From positions 1 through 20,998 of the forward strand of contig JAPKBY010000003.1 in assembly GCA_028823185.1 (NCBI GenBank): a DNA stretch of 20,998 nt, read 5' to 3'. Each line of letters starts with the position of its first letter. The first letter of the stretch is position 1. Under the pieces are notes generated by a model. That model was not told the origin of the DNA and searched no databases. It worked only from the letters and a program-made list of their open reading frames with translations. Of this stretch, positions 8,367-15,132 are shown piece after piece. The DNA comes from Planctomycetota bacterium. GTDB lineage: Bacteria > Planctomycetota > UBA1135 > GCA-002686595. The position numbers were made by a program, and so were the translations under genes.

Positions 8367-8840
8367 TTAGAAAAGTCCGCTAATGAGGTTCGGCAGGCGC
8401 TGTCCATCAACCTCACAGGGCTCGCAATAGTTATTCTCCAAGCTTGGAAAGCTCTCGCAGTGCTCGCACTGCTCAAGCTTCTTGCGGGCCAACTCGATCT
8501 CTGCCTTTTGAGCCTCTAGGAGCGTAAGGCGGCTAGCTATTAGCTCGCTATGAGCGCCGAGGGCTGCGTGGACCTTGGAGAACTTCTCTTTGCGGTCTTC
8601 TATTTCACGCGTGTTTTCAAGGGAGGAACCGATCTCTTCGAGGGTCAGACCTAGCTCCTGGAGGCTATGAATGAGCCGAATCCTGTTGAGGTCGGTGTCG
8701 CGGTAGTACCTGAAGCCTCCGCTAGAGCGCGCAGCAGGCCGGAGGAGTCCAACCTCCTCGTAGTAGCGCAGGGTCCTTAGGTTCGTCTTTGCCAATTTGG
8801 CAAAGGCGCCGATCTTGTGAAGTTTGCTGAGAGGGCTCAT
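8367..8840 (-). CDS. MerR-family transcriptional regulator with C-terminal CxxC...CxxC cluster
   Basis: The 157-residue protein (from ATG 8840) has a MerR DNA-binding head: IGAFAKLAKTNLRTLRYYEE (helix-turn-helix), VGLLRPAARSSGGFRYY (wing) and LIHSLQELGLTLEEI. A long coiled-coil dimerisation helix follows (about 75-122). The tail holds four cysteines, C125, C128, C139 and C142, spaced CxxC-N10-CxxC. This suggests a zinc-ribbon-like or redox/metal-sensing effector site. The longer frame from GTG 8891 would add a Pro-rich leader, so ATG 8840 is preferred because the MerR head begins just after it. The gene is divergent from glucose-6-phosphate isomerase across about 230 bases. That layout is common for a regulator and its target, but no canonical 19/20-bp-spaced MerR promoter was found. 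The ligand is unknown. Confidence 0.88.
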   Translation of the reverse strand: MSPLSKLHKIGAFAKLAKTNLRTLRYYEEVGLLRPAARSSGGFRYYRDTDLNRIRLIHSLQELGLTLEEIGSSLENTREIEDRKEKFSKVHAALGAHSELIASRLTLLEAQKAEIELARKKLEQCEHCESFPSLENNYCEPCEVDGQRLPNLISGLF

Positions 8841-9042
8841 GGGGAAGTGCTGAGCGGGTGGTGGTGTGAGGCGCGGGAAGGCAGCTGACACACTAGTCTA
8901 GCAAACGATCTCATATGTATCCTTAATAGGCCTCTAGGGCTCATGAAGACCAAATCCTAAGTGCTCATGGCTTCTGGCGGTGTTAACTGCCTCGAGCCTC
9001 TAGCTTCGAGTGAGGAAGCTTTCACTGTGAGTCGGAGGTGCC

Positions 9043-9063
9043 TTAGGCTGCTTGGCCGCCTAA
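9043..9063 (+). promoter_or_regulatory. Inverted repeat just upstream of the pgi ribosome binding site
   Basis: TTAGGC (9043-9048) and GCCTAA (9058-9063) are a perfect 6-bp inverted repeat with a 9-base spacer. It ends two bases before the pgi Shine-Dalgarno (GGAGA, 9065-9069). It could be an operator, for example for the divergent MerR protein, or an mRNA stem controlling translation. A short dyad of this size can occur by chance. Confidence 0.3.
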
Positions 9064-9074
9064 ATGGAGAACTT

Positions 9075-10466
9075 ATGGATCGCATCACACTCGACATCAC
9101 AAACGCCTTGGACTCAGCCGTTGGGCCGGAGCAGGGAGTCTCACTAGAGGAGCTAAGCGATCTACGTGAGACCGCTTCGAAGGCCTTGGCCGCTGTACAG
9201 GCACGCCGCTCATTAGACCTCTGTTGGATGGATCTCCCATACCAACAAGAGGTTCATGATGCCGTCCTCGAATACACCGCCTCCGTGGAGGGACGATTTA
9301 AGAACGTCGTCGTCCTCGGTATCGGCGGCTCTGCGCTTGGAAATACAGCGCTGCACGCTGCGCTCTCCAGCCCCTTCCATGACCTCGCGCCGCCGCCTGG
9401 GCACCCGCGACTCTTCGTCCTCGACAATGTTGATCCAGACCTCGTCGGTGAATGGCTCGATCACTTCGACCCATCGGAGACGCTCTTCAATGTGATCTCC
9501 AAATCAGGCGGCACAGCAGAGACGATGAGTCAGTTTCTCCTCTTTAGAGGTCGCCTTGTTGAGGCCCTCGGCGAAGAAGCGCATCGAGAGCACATCGTCG
9601 TCACGACGGATGAGACCAAGGGCATCCTGCGCGAGATCGTTGAGAGAGAGGGCTATCAATCCTTCGTCGTCCCCGATGGCGTGGGTGGTCGCTTTAGCGT
9701 GCTCTCGCCCGTCGGTCTGGTCTCCTCTGCGCTCGTCGGTATCGACATCAAGGGAGTGCTCGCTGGCGCGGCCGCCATGGATGAGCTCTGCAAAGAGGCT
9801 CCTTTGGATGAGAACCCTGCGCTGATGTACGCCTGTCTCCAATGGTTGATGCAGGAGAAGATGTCGAAGAACATCTCCGTGACCTTTTCCTATAGCCATC
9901 GCTTGCGGGCGCTCGCTGATTGGTACGCGCAGCTCTTGGCTGAGTCGATCGGCAAGCGCAAAGGCGTCGATGGAAACATCGTCCACAAGGGGCCGACGCC
10001 CGTTCGTGCGGTGGGCGTAACGGATCAACACTCTCAGGTTCAACTCTATGTTGAGGGCCCCTTTGACAAGTGGTTTACGCTCCTCTCTGTGACCCAGGCT
10101 GACCACGCCGTGCCGCTGCCTTCGGCCTATCCAGACCTCGAAGGGGTCGAGTATCTCGCAGGCTCTGACCTCGGAGATCTCTTCACTGCTGAGCGCGAGG
10201 GCACACGCGTCGCCCTCACTGAGGCTAGGCGCCCCAATGTCTCGATCATCTTTCCCCGCGTCGACGCGAGGAGCGTCGGCCAGTATCTGGCGATGATGGA
10301 GATCAGCGTCGCCGTTATGGGAGAGCTCTATGGGGTGGACGCCTTCGATCAACCGGGTGTTGAGGCAGGCAAGGTCGCCGCTTATGCCTTGATGGGGCGT
10401 GCTGGCTATGAGGCTCGGCGCGCTGAAATCGAGGCCTCGGCGCCCACCGAGAGAAAGATCATTTGA
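9075..10466 (+). CDS. pgi: Glucose-6-phosphate isomerase
   Basis: This 463-residue cytosolic enzyme interconverts glucose-6-phosphate and fructose-6-phosphate in glycolysis and gluconeogenesis. Family signatures are VVLGIGGSALGN (79-90), the phosphate loop VISKSGGTAETM (140-151), GGRFSVLSPVGL (204-215), the catalytic-glutamate segment LLAESIGK (E290), the active-site histidine in VTDQHSQVQL (H319) and GKVAAYALMG with K433. The length fits the short bacterial PGI type. ATG 9075 is chosen because it opens at the usual N-terminus (MDRITLDITNAL) and has a good ribosome binding site, GGAGA, 5 bases upstream. The frame is open to 8961, but the extra residues do not resemble PGI. The next gene starts within its stop codon (TGATG), giving a three-gene unit with two small membrane proteins. 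Confidence 0.96.
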   Translation: MDRITLDITNALDSAVGPEQGVSLEELSDLRETASKALAAVQARRSLDLCWMDLPYQQEVHDAVLEYTASVEGRFKNVVVLGIGGSALGNTALHAALSSPFHDLAPPPGHPRLFVLDNVDPDLVGEWLDHFDPSETLFNVISKSGGTAETMSQFLLFRGRLVEALGEEAHREHIVVTTDETKGILREIVEREGYQSFVVPDGVGGRFSVLSPVGLVSSALVGIDIKGVLAGAAAMDELCKEAPLDENPALMYACLQWLMQEKMSKNISVTFSYSHRLRALADWYAQLLAESIGKRKGVDGNIVHKGPTPVRAVGVTDQHSQVQLYVEGPFDKWFTLLSVTQADHAVPLPSAYPDLEGVEYLAGSDLGDLFTAEREGTRVALTEARRPNVSIIFPRVDARSVGQYLAMMEISVAVMGELYGVDAFDQPGVEAGKVAAYALMGRAGYEARRAEIEASAPTERKII

Positions 10467-10774
10467 TGAATCAAGAGCTCATAGGCGAGTCCGGAGATGA
10501 GAAGCGCGGCTTAGGAGATAAGGTCCGCGGGAAGATGAAGGATTCGCTGGTCTCGCTCGCGACCTCCTCCTATGACGCCCGCGCCGATGATTTAGAGGAG
10601 CGCGCTGTGCGCGCCATGCGCCGGGCCATTGAGGAGGAAGGTGAGAGGATCAGAGAGCTCCTTGAGCACTCCCTCGTCGTGAAGAGGCGCGAAGTTCGAC
10701 TCTCGCTCCTCGTCATCCTCGTCGCCAACCTCCTCTATCTGGGGATCTGGTGGTTCGTGCGCGGTGAGGTATGA
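10466..10774 (+). CDS. Small single-pass membrane protein, unknown
   Basis: The protein has 102 residues and is not recognised. The N-terminal ~75 residues are highly charged and helical (EERAVRAMRRAIEEEGERIRE), likely a coiled coil. They are followed by one transmembrane helix near the C-terminus (about 79-96, SLLVILVANLLYLGIWWF) and the tail VRGEV. Arg/Lys residues before the helix suggest an N-in, tail-anchored topology. Its ATG overlaps the pgi stop by one base, and its own stop overlaps the next start (ATGA). It is therefore almost certainly translationally coupled in the pgi unit, although a metabolic link is not evident. Confidence 0.75.
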   Translation: MNQELIGESGDEKRGLGDKVRGKMKDSLVSLATSSYDARADDLEERAVRAMRRAIEEEGERIRELLEHSLVVKRREVRLSLLVILVANLLYLGIWWFVRGEV

Positions 10775-11028
10775 GAGAGCTCCCGGATCCGGTGTTCATT
10801 TGCCGGGTGACGACTATGGCGCTCTTCGTCTATTGGAGCTTACGAGGCTGGATCAGGATGATCCGTTTTGTGCGGCGACTCGAGAGGACGGCCTCTGCGT
10901 CTGGGCTCAAGAGAGGTGAGGTCCGGCGACAGATGAAGAGGGTCGCGATCTGCGCCACGATCGGAGATCCGCTCAACGCGCTCCTCCTCTGCTTCATCGT
11001 TTGGCTTTGGAGCGTTCCGAAGTTTTGA
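10771..11028 (+). CDS. Small two-helix membrane protein, unknown
   Basis: The protein has 85 residues and is not recognised. It has a first hydrophobic stretch near residues 8-26 (VFICRVTTMALFVYWSLRG), a very basic middle (about 33-57, with RRLERTASASGLKRGEVRR) and a second hydrophobic stretch near 60-80 (CATIGDPLNALLLCFIVWLW). The pattern suggests a membrane hairpin with a positively charged loop on the cytoplasmic side. The start overlaps the previous gene by 4 bases (ATGA) with GGTGAGG just upstream, and the stop lies 3 bases from the convergent aldolase stop. It may work with the preceding small membrane protein. Confidence 0.72.
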   Translation: MRELPDPVFICRVTTMALFVYWSLRGWIRMIRFVRRLERTASASGLKRGEVRRQMKRVAICATIGDPLNALLLCFIVWLWSVPKF

Positions 11029-11031
11029 AGC

Positions 11032-11760
11032 TCAGGGCTTCTTGTCGACACCGCATGGGGTCTCGAGAGTGTTCTTCATCGAGAGCCCGAGGGCGTGACG
11101 AGTCTCAAGGAGCTTCTGAACTGCCTCATCGGGCAGCGGGTCGATGCCGCCACGCACCGCGTGCGCTAGCCAAAGGATGCGCGCTGTGTGCTCGATCATG
11201 TCGAGCTTCTTAAAGGCGTCTAATAAGTTTGTACCTAGGGTGACTGAGCCGTGGTTCTTCATGACCAAGGTGTCTGAGCAGCGCACGACCTCTCGGATGG
11301 AGTCGGGGAGCTCGTCTGTTCCAGGTGTGGCGTAGGGGGTCGTCGGGATCCCACCGATCGTGACCACGATCTCAGGGATGATCGGCACCTGAAGGTCAAT
11401 CCCAGCGATGGTCATGGCGACGCAGTGCGGAGGGTGGCAGTGCAGGACGGCCTTCATCTCTGGGCGCTCTTCATAGCAGACGATGTGAATTCCGACCTCT
11501 GATGAGCACTCCGGGCCGTCGTCGACGCGCTCGCCCTTCATGTCGACGTGAGCGAGCTTGCGGGGGGAGAGGAAGCCCTTCATGGCTCCCTTGGGCGTGA
11601 TCAGCATCGTCCCGTCTGAGAGGAGCGCAGAGAGGTTTCCGTCTGCGCCGACGATGAAGTTCTTCTGGTAGCAGAGCTTGCCTATCTCGCAGATAGCGTT
11701 GCGAAGGCGGGCCTCTTCATCGGTCCAGCCGTACTGTTCAGTCATCTCTTGGAGGTTCAT
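11032..11760 (-). CDS. Class II aldolase (L-fuculose-/rhamnulose-phosphate aldolase-like), microcompartment-associated
   Basis: This 242-residue enzyme belongs to the zinc-dependent class II aldolase/adducin family. The family cleaves sugar phosphates such as L-fuculose-1-phosphate to DHAP and lactaldehyde. Key residues match: the GNLS loop (41-44), ITPKG (54-58), the catalytic glutamate in SSE (E88), zinc histidines H107 and H109 in LHCHPPH, and H170 in KNHG. It is the last gene of an operon with three BMC-P genes, separated from the nearest by 2 bases. This is the gene association of the Planctomycetes-Verrucomicrobia microcompartments that degrade fucose and rhamnose. The C-terminal tail after residue 210 includes an amphipathic helix (about 211-229) that could serve as an encapsulation signal (inference). 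Substrate is assigned by family and context only. Confidence 0.88.
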   Translation of the reverse strand: MNLQEMTEQYGWTDEEARLRNAICEIGKLCYQKNFIVGADGNLSALLSDGTMLITPKGAMKGFLSPRKLAHVDMKGERVDDGPECSSEVGIHIVCYEERPEMKAVLHCHPPHCVAMTIAGIDLQVPIIPEIVVTIGGIPTTPYATPGTDELPDSIREVVRCSDTLVMKNHGSVTLGTNLLDAFKKLDMIEHTARILWLAHAVRGGIDPLPDEAVQKLLETRHALGLSMKNTLETPCGVDKKP

Positions 11761-11762
11761 GT

Positions 11763-12065
11763 CTATGCTCCTTCGCAGTGGTTGTAGGTGTGCTCTCCAT
11801 GGAGCTCGATGTGATCCACGACTCCGACGATGAGGGTCTTCACCGGTTCATCGCTCGCGCCGAGGATCTGCCTGCCGGAGTTTCCCTCATCTATGACGAG
11901 GACTCGGTCTCCTTCTCCTGCGCCGACAGTGTCGATCGCGATGCGAGCGTTACTGGCGGGCATGTCTCGCGGCGTGACCGGTTGAACGAGGAGGAGGACC
12001 CTCCCATTGAGGAAGTCGCACTGGATAGGGCTGACTACATTTCCAACGACATCAGCGAGGAACAT
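11763..12065 (-). CDS. BMC-P shell protein (EutN/CcmL pentamer), third in operon
   Basis: The 100-residue protein is of the EutN/CcmL type, which forms pentamers capping the vertices of bacterial microcompartment shells. It has the family start MFLADVVGNVVSP, the strand RVLLLVQPV, the core motif IAIDTVGAGEGDRVLVIDEG, NSGRQIL in place of the usual GSSARq, and VKTLIVGVVD near the end. Its ATG overlaps the upstream BMC-P stop by one base (TGATG), and its stop is 2 bases from the aldolase start, so all are co-translated. Length is typical for the family. Confidence 0.92.
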   Translation of the reverse strand: MFLADVVGNVVSPIQCDFLNGRVLLLVQPVTPRDMPASNARIAIDTVGAGEGDRVLVIDEGNSGRQILGASDEPVKTLIVGVVDHIELHGEHTYNHCEGA

Positions 12066-12367
12066 CAGCGGTCTCTCCCGTGCAGGCCTGCGACAACTCT
12101 GCTGTTGTTTGTGGCCTCCTCTACGATGCCTAGGATCGTGGCGTCGACAGGCACAAAGCTTTCGGGGCAGGCCATGGCTGCTTCGCGACCATCGATGAAG
12201 TGGACAGTGTCTCCTGGACCGCTAGAGACGACCGTGCAGGCTACGAGCGCGCTGCCAGCTTCTTCTCCGTCAGCGTCAAGCGGCTGTATTAGTTGCAGCG
12301 GGACCCCGGAGAGGCCCTCGTAGCGGTGGGAGGCGACGAGGCGCCCGATGACACGGCCTAGATGCAC
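12065..12367 (-). CDS. BMC-P shell protein (EutN/CcmL pentamer), second in operon, divergent
   Basis: The protein has 100 residues from the GTG at 12367. That start was chosen because it gives the canonical family opening MHLGRVIGRLVAS and sits 8 bases after the previous stop. The open frame to 12418 would add a non-homologous leader overlapping the upstream gene. The family pattern is recognisable (VPLQLIQPLD, then SSGPGDTVHFIDG, then PVDATILGIVEEA). However, the usual 'D.vGAG.GE.V' core is changed to TVVSSGPGDTV and the 'GSSAR' loop to REAAMACPE, so it is the most divergent of the three. It could have a specialised vertex or pore property, which is inference. It is translationally coupled to the next gene by a 1-base overlap. 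Confidence 0.88.
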   Translation of the reverse strand: MHLGRVIGRLVASHRYEGLSGVPLQLIQPLDADGEEAGSALVACTVVSSGPGDTVHFIDGREAAMACPESFVPVDATILGIVEEATNNSRVVAGLHGRDR

Positions 12368-12375
12368 GCGCTCCC

Positions 12376-12669
12376 TCAGGCCCACTTCTCGTAGACGTTC
12401 TCTCCCCCGAGATCCCACGAGTCGACGATAGCCATCGTGACTGCGTCGCAGGGTCGGTCCTTTGTTATCTCTGTTTGACGCGCGCTTGATCCGGTCGCGT
12501 AGAGGACGAGATCTCCAGTGCCTGCGCCGATGGCGTCGACTGCGACCACATATTGTTCTTTAGGCTGGTTGGCCTGGTCGTGAACTTGGAGGACGAGGAG
12601 CTTGTGACCAGAGATCCCAGGGTCCTTTTGAGTTGCGACGACACTTCCGACGACTTTTGCGATGAGCAT
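12376..12669 (-). CDS. BMC-P shell protein (EutN/CcmL pentamer), first in operon
   Basis: This 97-residue protein is the most canonical of the three EutN/CcmL proteins here. It shows MLIAKVVGSVVATQKDPG, HKLLVLQV, VAVDAIGAGTGDLVLYATG, GSSARQTE and the closing MAIVDSWDL. It would form a pentameric vertex of a microcompartment shell. It heads the run of BMC-P, BMC-P, BMC-P, aldolase. The start is ATG 12669, with no strong ribosome binding site. The SurA-like gene upstream on the same strand ends 106 bases away, so it may be on the same transcript or separate. Confidence 0.93.
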   Translation of the reverse strand: MLIAKVVGSVVATQKDPGISGHKLLVLQVHDQANQPKEQYVVAVDAIGAGTGDLVLYATGSSARQTEITKDRPCDAVTMAIVDSWDLGGENVYEKWA

Positions 12670-12705
12670 GATGATGCGAGGTGGGTGAGAGCTGTTGAAC
12701 CCGTA

Positions 12706-12716
12706 GAGGTGACCTC
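12706..12716. promoter_or_regulatory. Palindrome upstream of the BMC-P operon
   Basis: GAGGT-G-ACCTC is an 11-base palindrome, 37 bases before the first BMC-P start codon, in the 106-base gap after the SurA-like gene. The position suits an operator or leader element for the shell operon. It is short, so the assignment is weak. Confidence 0.25.
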
Positions 12717-12775
12717 AGCGAGAGAGGTTAGCGCTTACGCCTTAGTCACGCACGGTTCAGCTCGTCTTCAGTGGA

Positions 12776-14236
12776 TTAGTCGATCGTTAAAACGACCTCG
12801 GAGGGCTTTAGGACCTCTTCGATGAAGCGTTTGCGGAGCTCTTGACGTACGTAGACTGCCATGGTTTTCCAAGCTGGAGCCGGCCTGCGTCCGCTGAGCC
12901 AGATGACTGCGTGGCCCTTGGGAGTGCGCCTAGGTCCGAGGAGGCGCTCAGATGGGAGCGTCGGTATTTCAGGACGCCCACCCCAGCGCGAGAAGGCCTC
13001 GCTGAGGAGCTCACTGCCGATCTGCTTGTCGAGCAGCGGCATCCAATGCAGAGCTCCCTTGGCTAGCTTGCCTTTCGCTTCCGAGTGCTCCTGAGCGAAG
13101 GCGAGGAAGTCATCTTCGTTGCTCACGAGCGCCATCAGCTTGAGGAGCTCTCTCTCCGCAGCCTCGAAGGTGCGCGGAATGAACTCATTGGGGAAGAGGT
13201 TCGCCTGGAGGAGGATTGCGCGCACCCCTAAGGCCTCACCGTAGTAGCCATCGAAGAAGACGCGCTCGGTGTTGTAGGCGGCGCGCAGGCCCTCTTCTGA
13301 GTAGACCTCATCGATGTAGAGACCTGACAAGGCCGCGATCGTGACAGAGGGGTCTCTCTGGAGTGAAGTTAGCGTCAGCCCTTGCGAAGCGAGGAGCCTC
13401 TCAAAGCCGACACCAGAATAGGCCGGGTCTGATTCCGCCACCAATCTGCGACGCTTGATCTCTTGGGCGATGGCCTCATCGATCTCCGTCTGAGCCATGT
13501 CTGGCATCCGAGCGCTGATACGACGAGCGAGGAGGAGGTGATAGCAGGTCTCGCTGAGCTCAGCTGGAGGGAGCTGTGCGCGGAGGTGTGAGAGGAATTC
13601 TGAGGTCTTCAGTTCGACGGGCGCACAGATCAAGACGACGCCGTCCTTGTCAGGGAGGTCTTGCCAAGGCTCTTTTAGCCCACGCTTTTCGATCTCTGAG
13701 TCCAACCAAGCTGTCTGCTGTTCGCCGGTTACGTTGCCGCCCTCTTCGATCCCGAGTGAGAGTCGAGTGAGGCTCTCCTGGAGGACTGCGAGGCGCATGT
13801 ACTCACGGAAGATCTCTGGGGCGACGCCACTGTCGACGAGGTACTCGTTGAGGTCCTTTGCTTGACCGCTGGAGATGATCTGTTGTTCGAGGAGCTCGAT
13901 GTGAGCTTCGATCTCTGATTGCTTGGCTCCCACTCCTCGCTGCTTCGCGATCTCGTCCACCAGGTGGCCTTCGAGGAGATGGCGGAGGATCTCTCTTCCG
14001 CGAGGAGAGCGTGCGTGACGCAGAAGCAGCAGGTCATCCAGCTCATGGAAGCTGAGCTGGCTGTCTTTGCCTGTCGCGCAGACCCCAGCTTTTTCAAGCG
14101 CTGGCTTGTCTTGAGCGGTCGCGGCGTCAGCTTTTGCAGATGAGGTCGCCTGAGCCAAGTCGCGATGGACAGGCGCTCCCAAAGGAGCTTCTGCTTGGGA
14201 GAGGGACGAGAGGATCAAGAAGAGTGAGAATCGCAC
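12776..14236 (-). CDS. SurA-like periplasmic chaperone / parvulin-type PPIase-like protein
   Basis: The 486-residue protein has a signal peptide (MRFSLFLILSSLSQAEA). After a low-complexity Ala/Ser linker it shows a SurA/PrsA N-domain-like helical region (about 60-160, including VDEIAKQRGVGAKQSEIEAH and APEIFREYMRLAVLQESL). A second, similar helical region follows at about 215-305 (EIDEAIAQEIKRRR, then FERLLASQGLTLTSLQRD). A parvulin-like segment lies at about 337-425: GVRAILLQA, AERELLKLMALVSNEDDFLAFAQEHSE split by a linker, KGALHWMP and SEAFSRWGG. These chaperones help fold exported proteins. The parvulin part is degenerate, so isomerase activity is doubtful. Start is GTG 14236. It precedes the BMC-P operon on the same strand, without a functional link that can be shown. 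Confidence 0.7.
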   Translation of the reverse strand: MRFSLFLILSSLSQAEAPLGAPVHRDLAQATSSAKADAATAQDKPALEKAGVCATGKDSQLSFHELDDLLLLRHARSPRGREILRHLLEGHLVDEIAKQRGVGAKQSEIEAHIELLEQQIISSGQAKDLNEYLVDSGVAPEIFREYMRLAVLQESLTRLSLGIEEGGNVTGEQQTAWLDSEIEKRGLKEPWQDLPDKDGVVLICAPVELKTSEFLSHLRAQLPPAELSETCYHLLLARRISARMPDMAQTEIDEAIAQEIKRRRLVAESDPAYSGVGFERLLASQGLTLTSLQRDPSVTIAALSGLYIDEVYSEEGLRAAYNTERVFFDGYYGEALGVRAILLQANLFPNEFIPRTFEAAERELLKLMALVSNEDDFLAFAQEHSEAKGKLAKGALHWMPLLDKQIGSELLSEAFSRWGGRPEIPTLPSERLLGPRRTPKGHAVIWLSGRRPAPAWKTMAVYVRQELRKRFIEEVLKPSEVVLTID

Positions 14237-14526
14237 GGTCAGAGATCTTACGTCCTAGGAGGGGCTTGCGGGCCGATTGCCTGAATGCTTGCTCTATAAA
14301 GGAGAGCTCAGCCACGCCCTTGGATTTTGCTGCTCCATCGCCAACTCAGCGTCGTGCAGGTGGGGGTGAGTTGATTTTTAGCGTCCGTCTGACGATATGT
14401 TTCAGCTCGTGCTTTTTATAAATTGCTGCAAACAATGGATGGGGCTTCTCGTTTTGGTGCCCTCTGCTCCTTCCTAGGTGCAGCCTAAATAAGACCAGAC
14501 CTCTCTCGCCTCTGAAGGAACACACG
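14237..14526. other. Divergent intergenic region (SurA-like / YceI)
   Basis: This 290-base stretch lies between divergent genes and no coding region is supported in it. It must hold promoters for both directions. The only hint is an AT-richer part near 14371-14425, with TTGATT, 17 bases, then GATATG, and a TATAAAT at 14416-14422. Neither is a strong match to a sigma-70 promoter. No hairpin or RNA gene was recognised. Confidence 0.4.
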
Positions 14527-15129
14527 ATGAAAAAGCCCCTCTCTCTCCTCTCCGTCACCCTCCTCTCCGTCTTCTTCCTCTCATCTGCGGTGCCGGAGCT
14601 CGACGTGAGCGCTGCTACAGCTGAGGCCTTTGAGGTCGATCTGGTCCACTCGTCGATCATCTTCCGGGTGAAGCATGCGAACGTCTCCTATGCCTACGGC
14701 CGCTTCAATGAGTTCTCTGGAGAGATTCAATGGTCTCCCGAGCAGCTCGGGGACACCTCAGTCTCGTTTGAAGTGAAAGCGGACAGCGTCGACACGAACA
14801 ATGAGGGGCGCGATGAACACTTGTGCGGTCCAGACTTCTTCTCTTGCAAGGAGTTCCCGACCTGGTCCTTTCAGTCCAAGAAGGTCGAGGCTCTCGGTGA
14901 GGATCGCTATGCAGTGAGTGGCGAGATGACGATGCGAGGTGAGAAGAAAGACCTGCGCTTCGAGATGGATATGACAGGTGAAGGGGAGCAGCGCGGGACA
15001 AAGAAGATCGGCTTCGAGACCACCTTTTCGATCAAGCGCTCTGAGTTCGGGATGGACTATGGCTTGAAGGGCATCGGTGATGATGTTCGTGTGACCATGA
15101 GCATCGAAGCGAACGGCGCTAAAGGTTGA
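14527..15129 (+). CDS. Secreted YceI-family lipid-binding-type protein
   Basis: The 200-residue protein has a signal peptide (about 1-21, MKKPLSLLSVTLLSVFFLSS) and a complete YceI lipocalin-like domain. YceI proteins are exported beta-barrels that bind isoprenoid-type lipids. Visible family pattern: VDLVHSSIIFRVKHANVSYAYGRF split as VHSSIIFRVKH (40-50) and YGRFNEFSGEIQW (57-69), then SVSFEVKADSVDTNNEGRD (78-96), PDFFSCKEFPTWSFQS (102-117), SGEMTMRG (131-138) and DVRVTMSIEA (186-195). Two cysteines (C100, C107) flank the usual 'HLksPDFFd' turn and could form a disulfide. The ribosome binding site GAAGGA lies just upstream of the ATG. The next gene begins 3 bases after its stop, so the two form an operon. 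Confidence 0.93.
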   Translation: MKKPLSLLSVTLLSVFFLSSAVPELDVSAATAEAFEVDLVHSSIIFRVKHANVSYAYGRFNEFSGEIQWSPEQLGDTSVSFEVKADSVDTNNEGRDEHLCGPDFFSCKEFPTWSFQSKKVEALGEDRYAVSGEMTMRGEKKDLRFEMDMTGEGEQRGTKKIGFETTFSIKRSEFGMDYGLKGIGDDVRVTMSIEANGAKG

Positions 15130-15132
15130 CCA

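Noticed and set aside
8961..9074. Longer N-terminus for glucose-6-phosphate isomerase
   Set aside because: The extension is unlike PGI, begins with GTG, and the internal ATG 9075 has a good ribosome binding site and the expected N-terminal sequence.
9504..10352. Long minus-strand open frame (282 codons) antisense to pgi
   Set aside because: It lies wholly inside the well-supported pgi gene, shows no recognisable protein family, and its composition is that expected of the complement of a GC-rich gene.
11027..11041. Hairpin GAAGC/GCTTC between the convergent small membrane protein and aldolase genes, considered as a terminator
   Set aside because: The stem is only 5 bp with no T-tract, and it lies mostly within the two stop-codon regions.
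11778..12323. Plus-strand open frame (181 codons) across the BMC-P genes
   Set aside because: It is antisense to three clear EutN/CcmL genes with coupled starts and stops; the translated sequence looks like no protein family.
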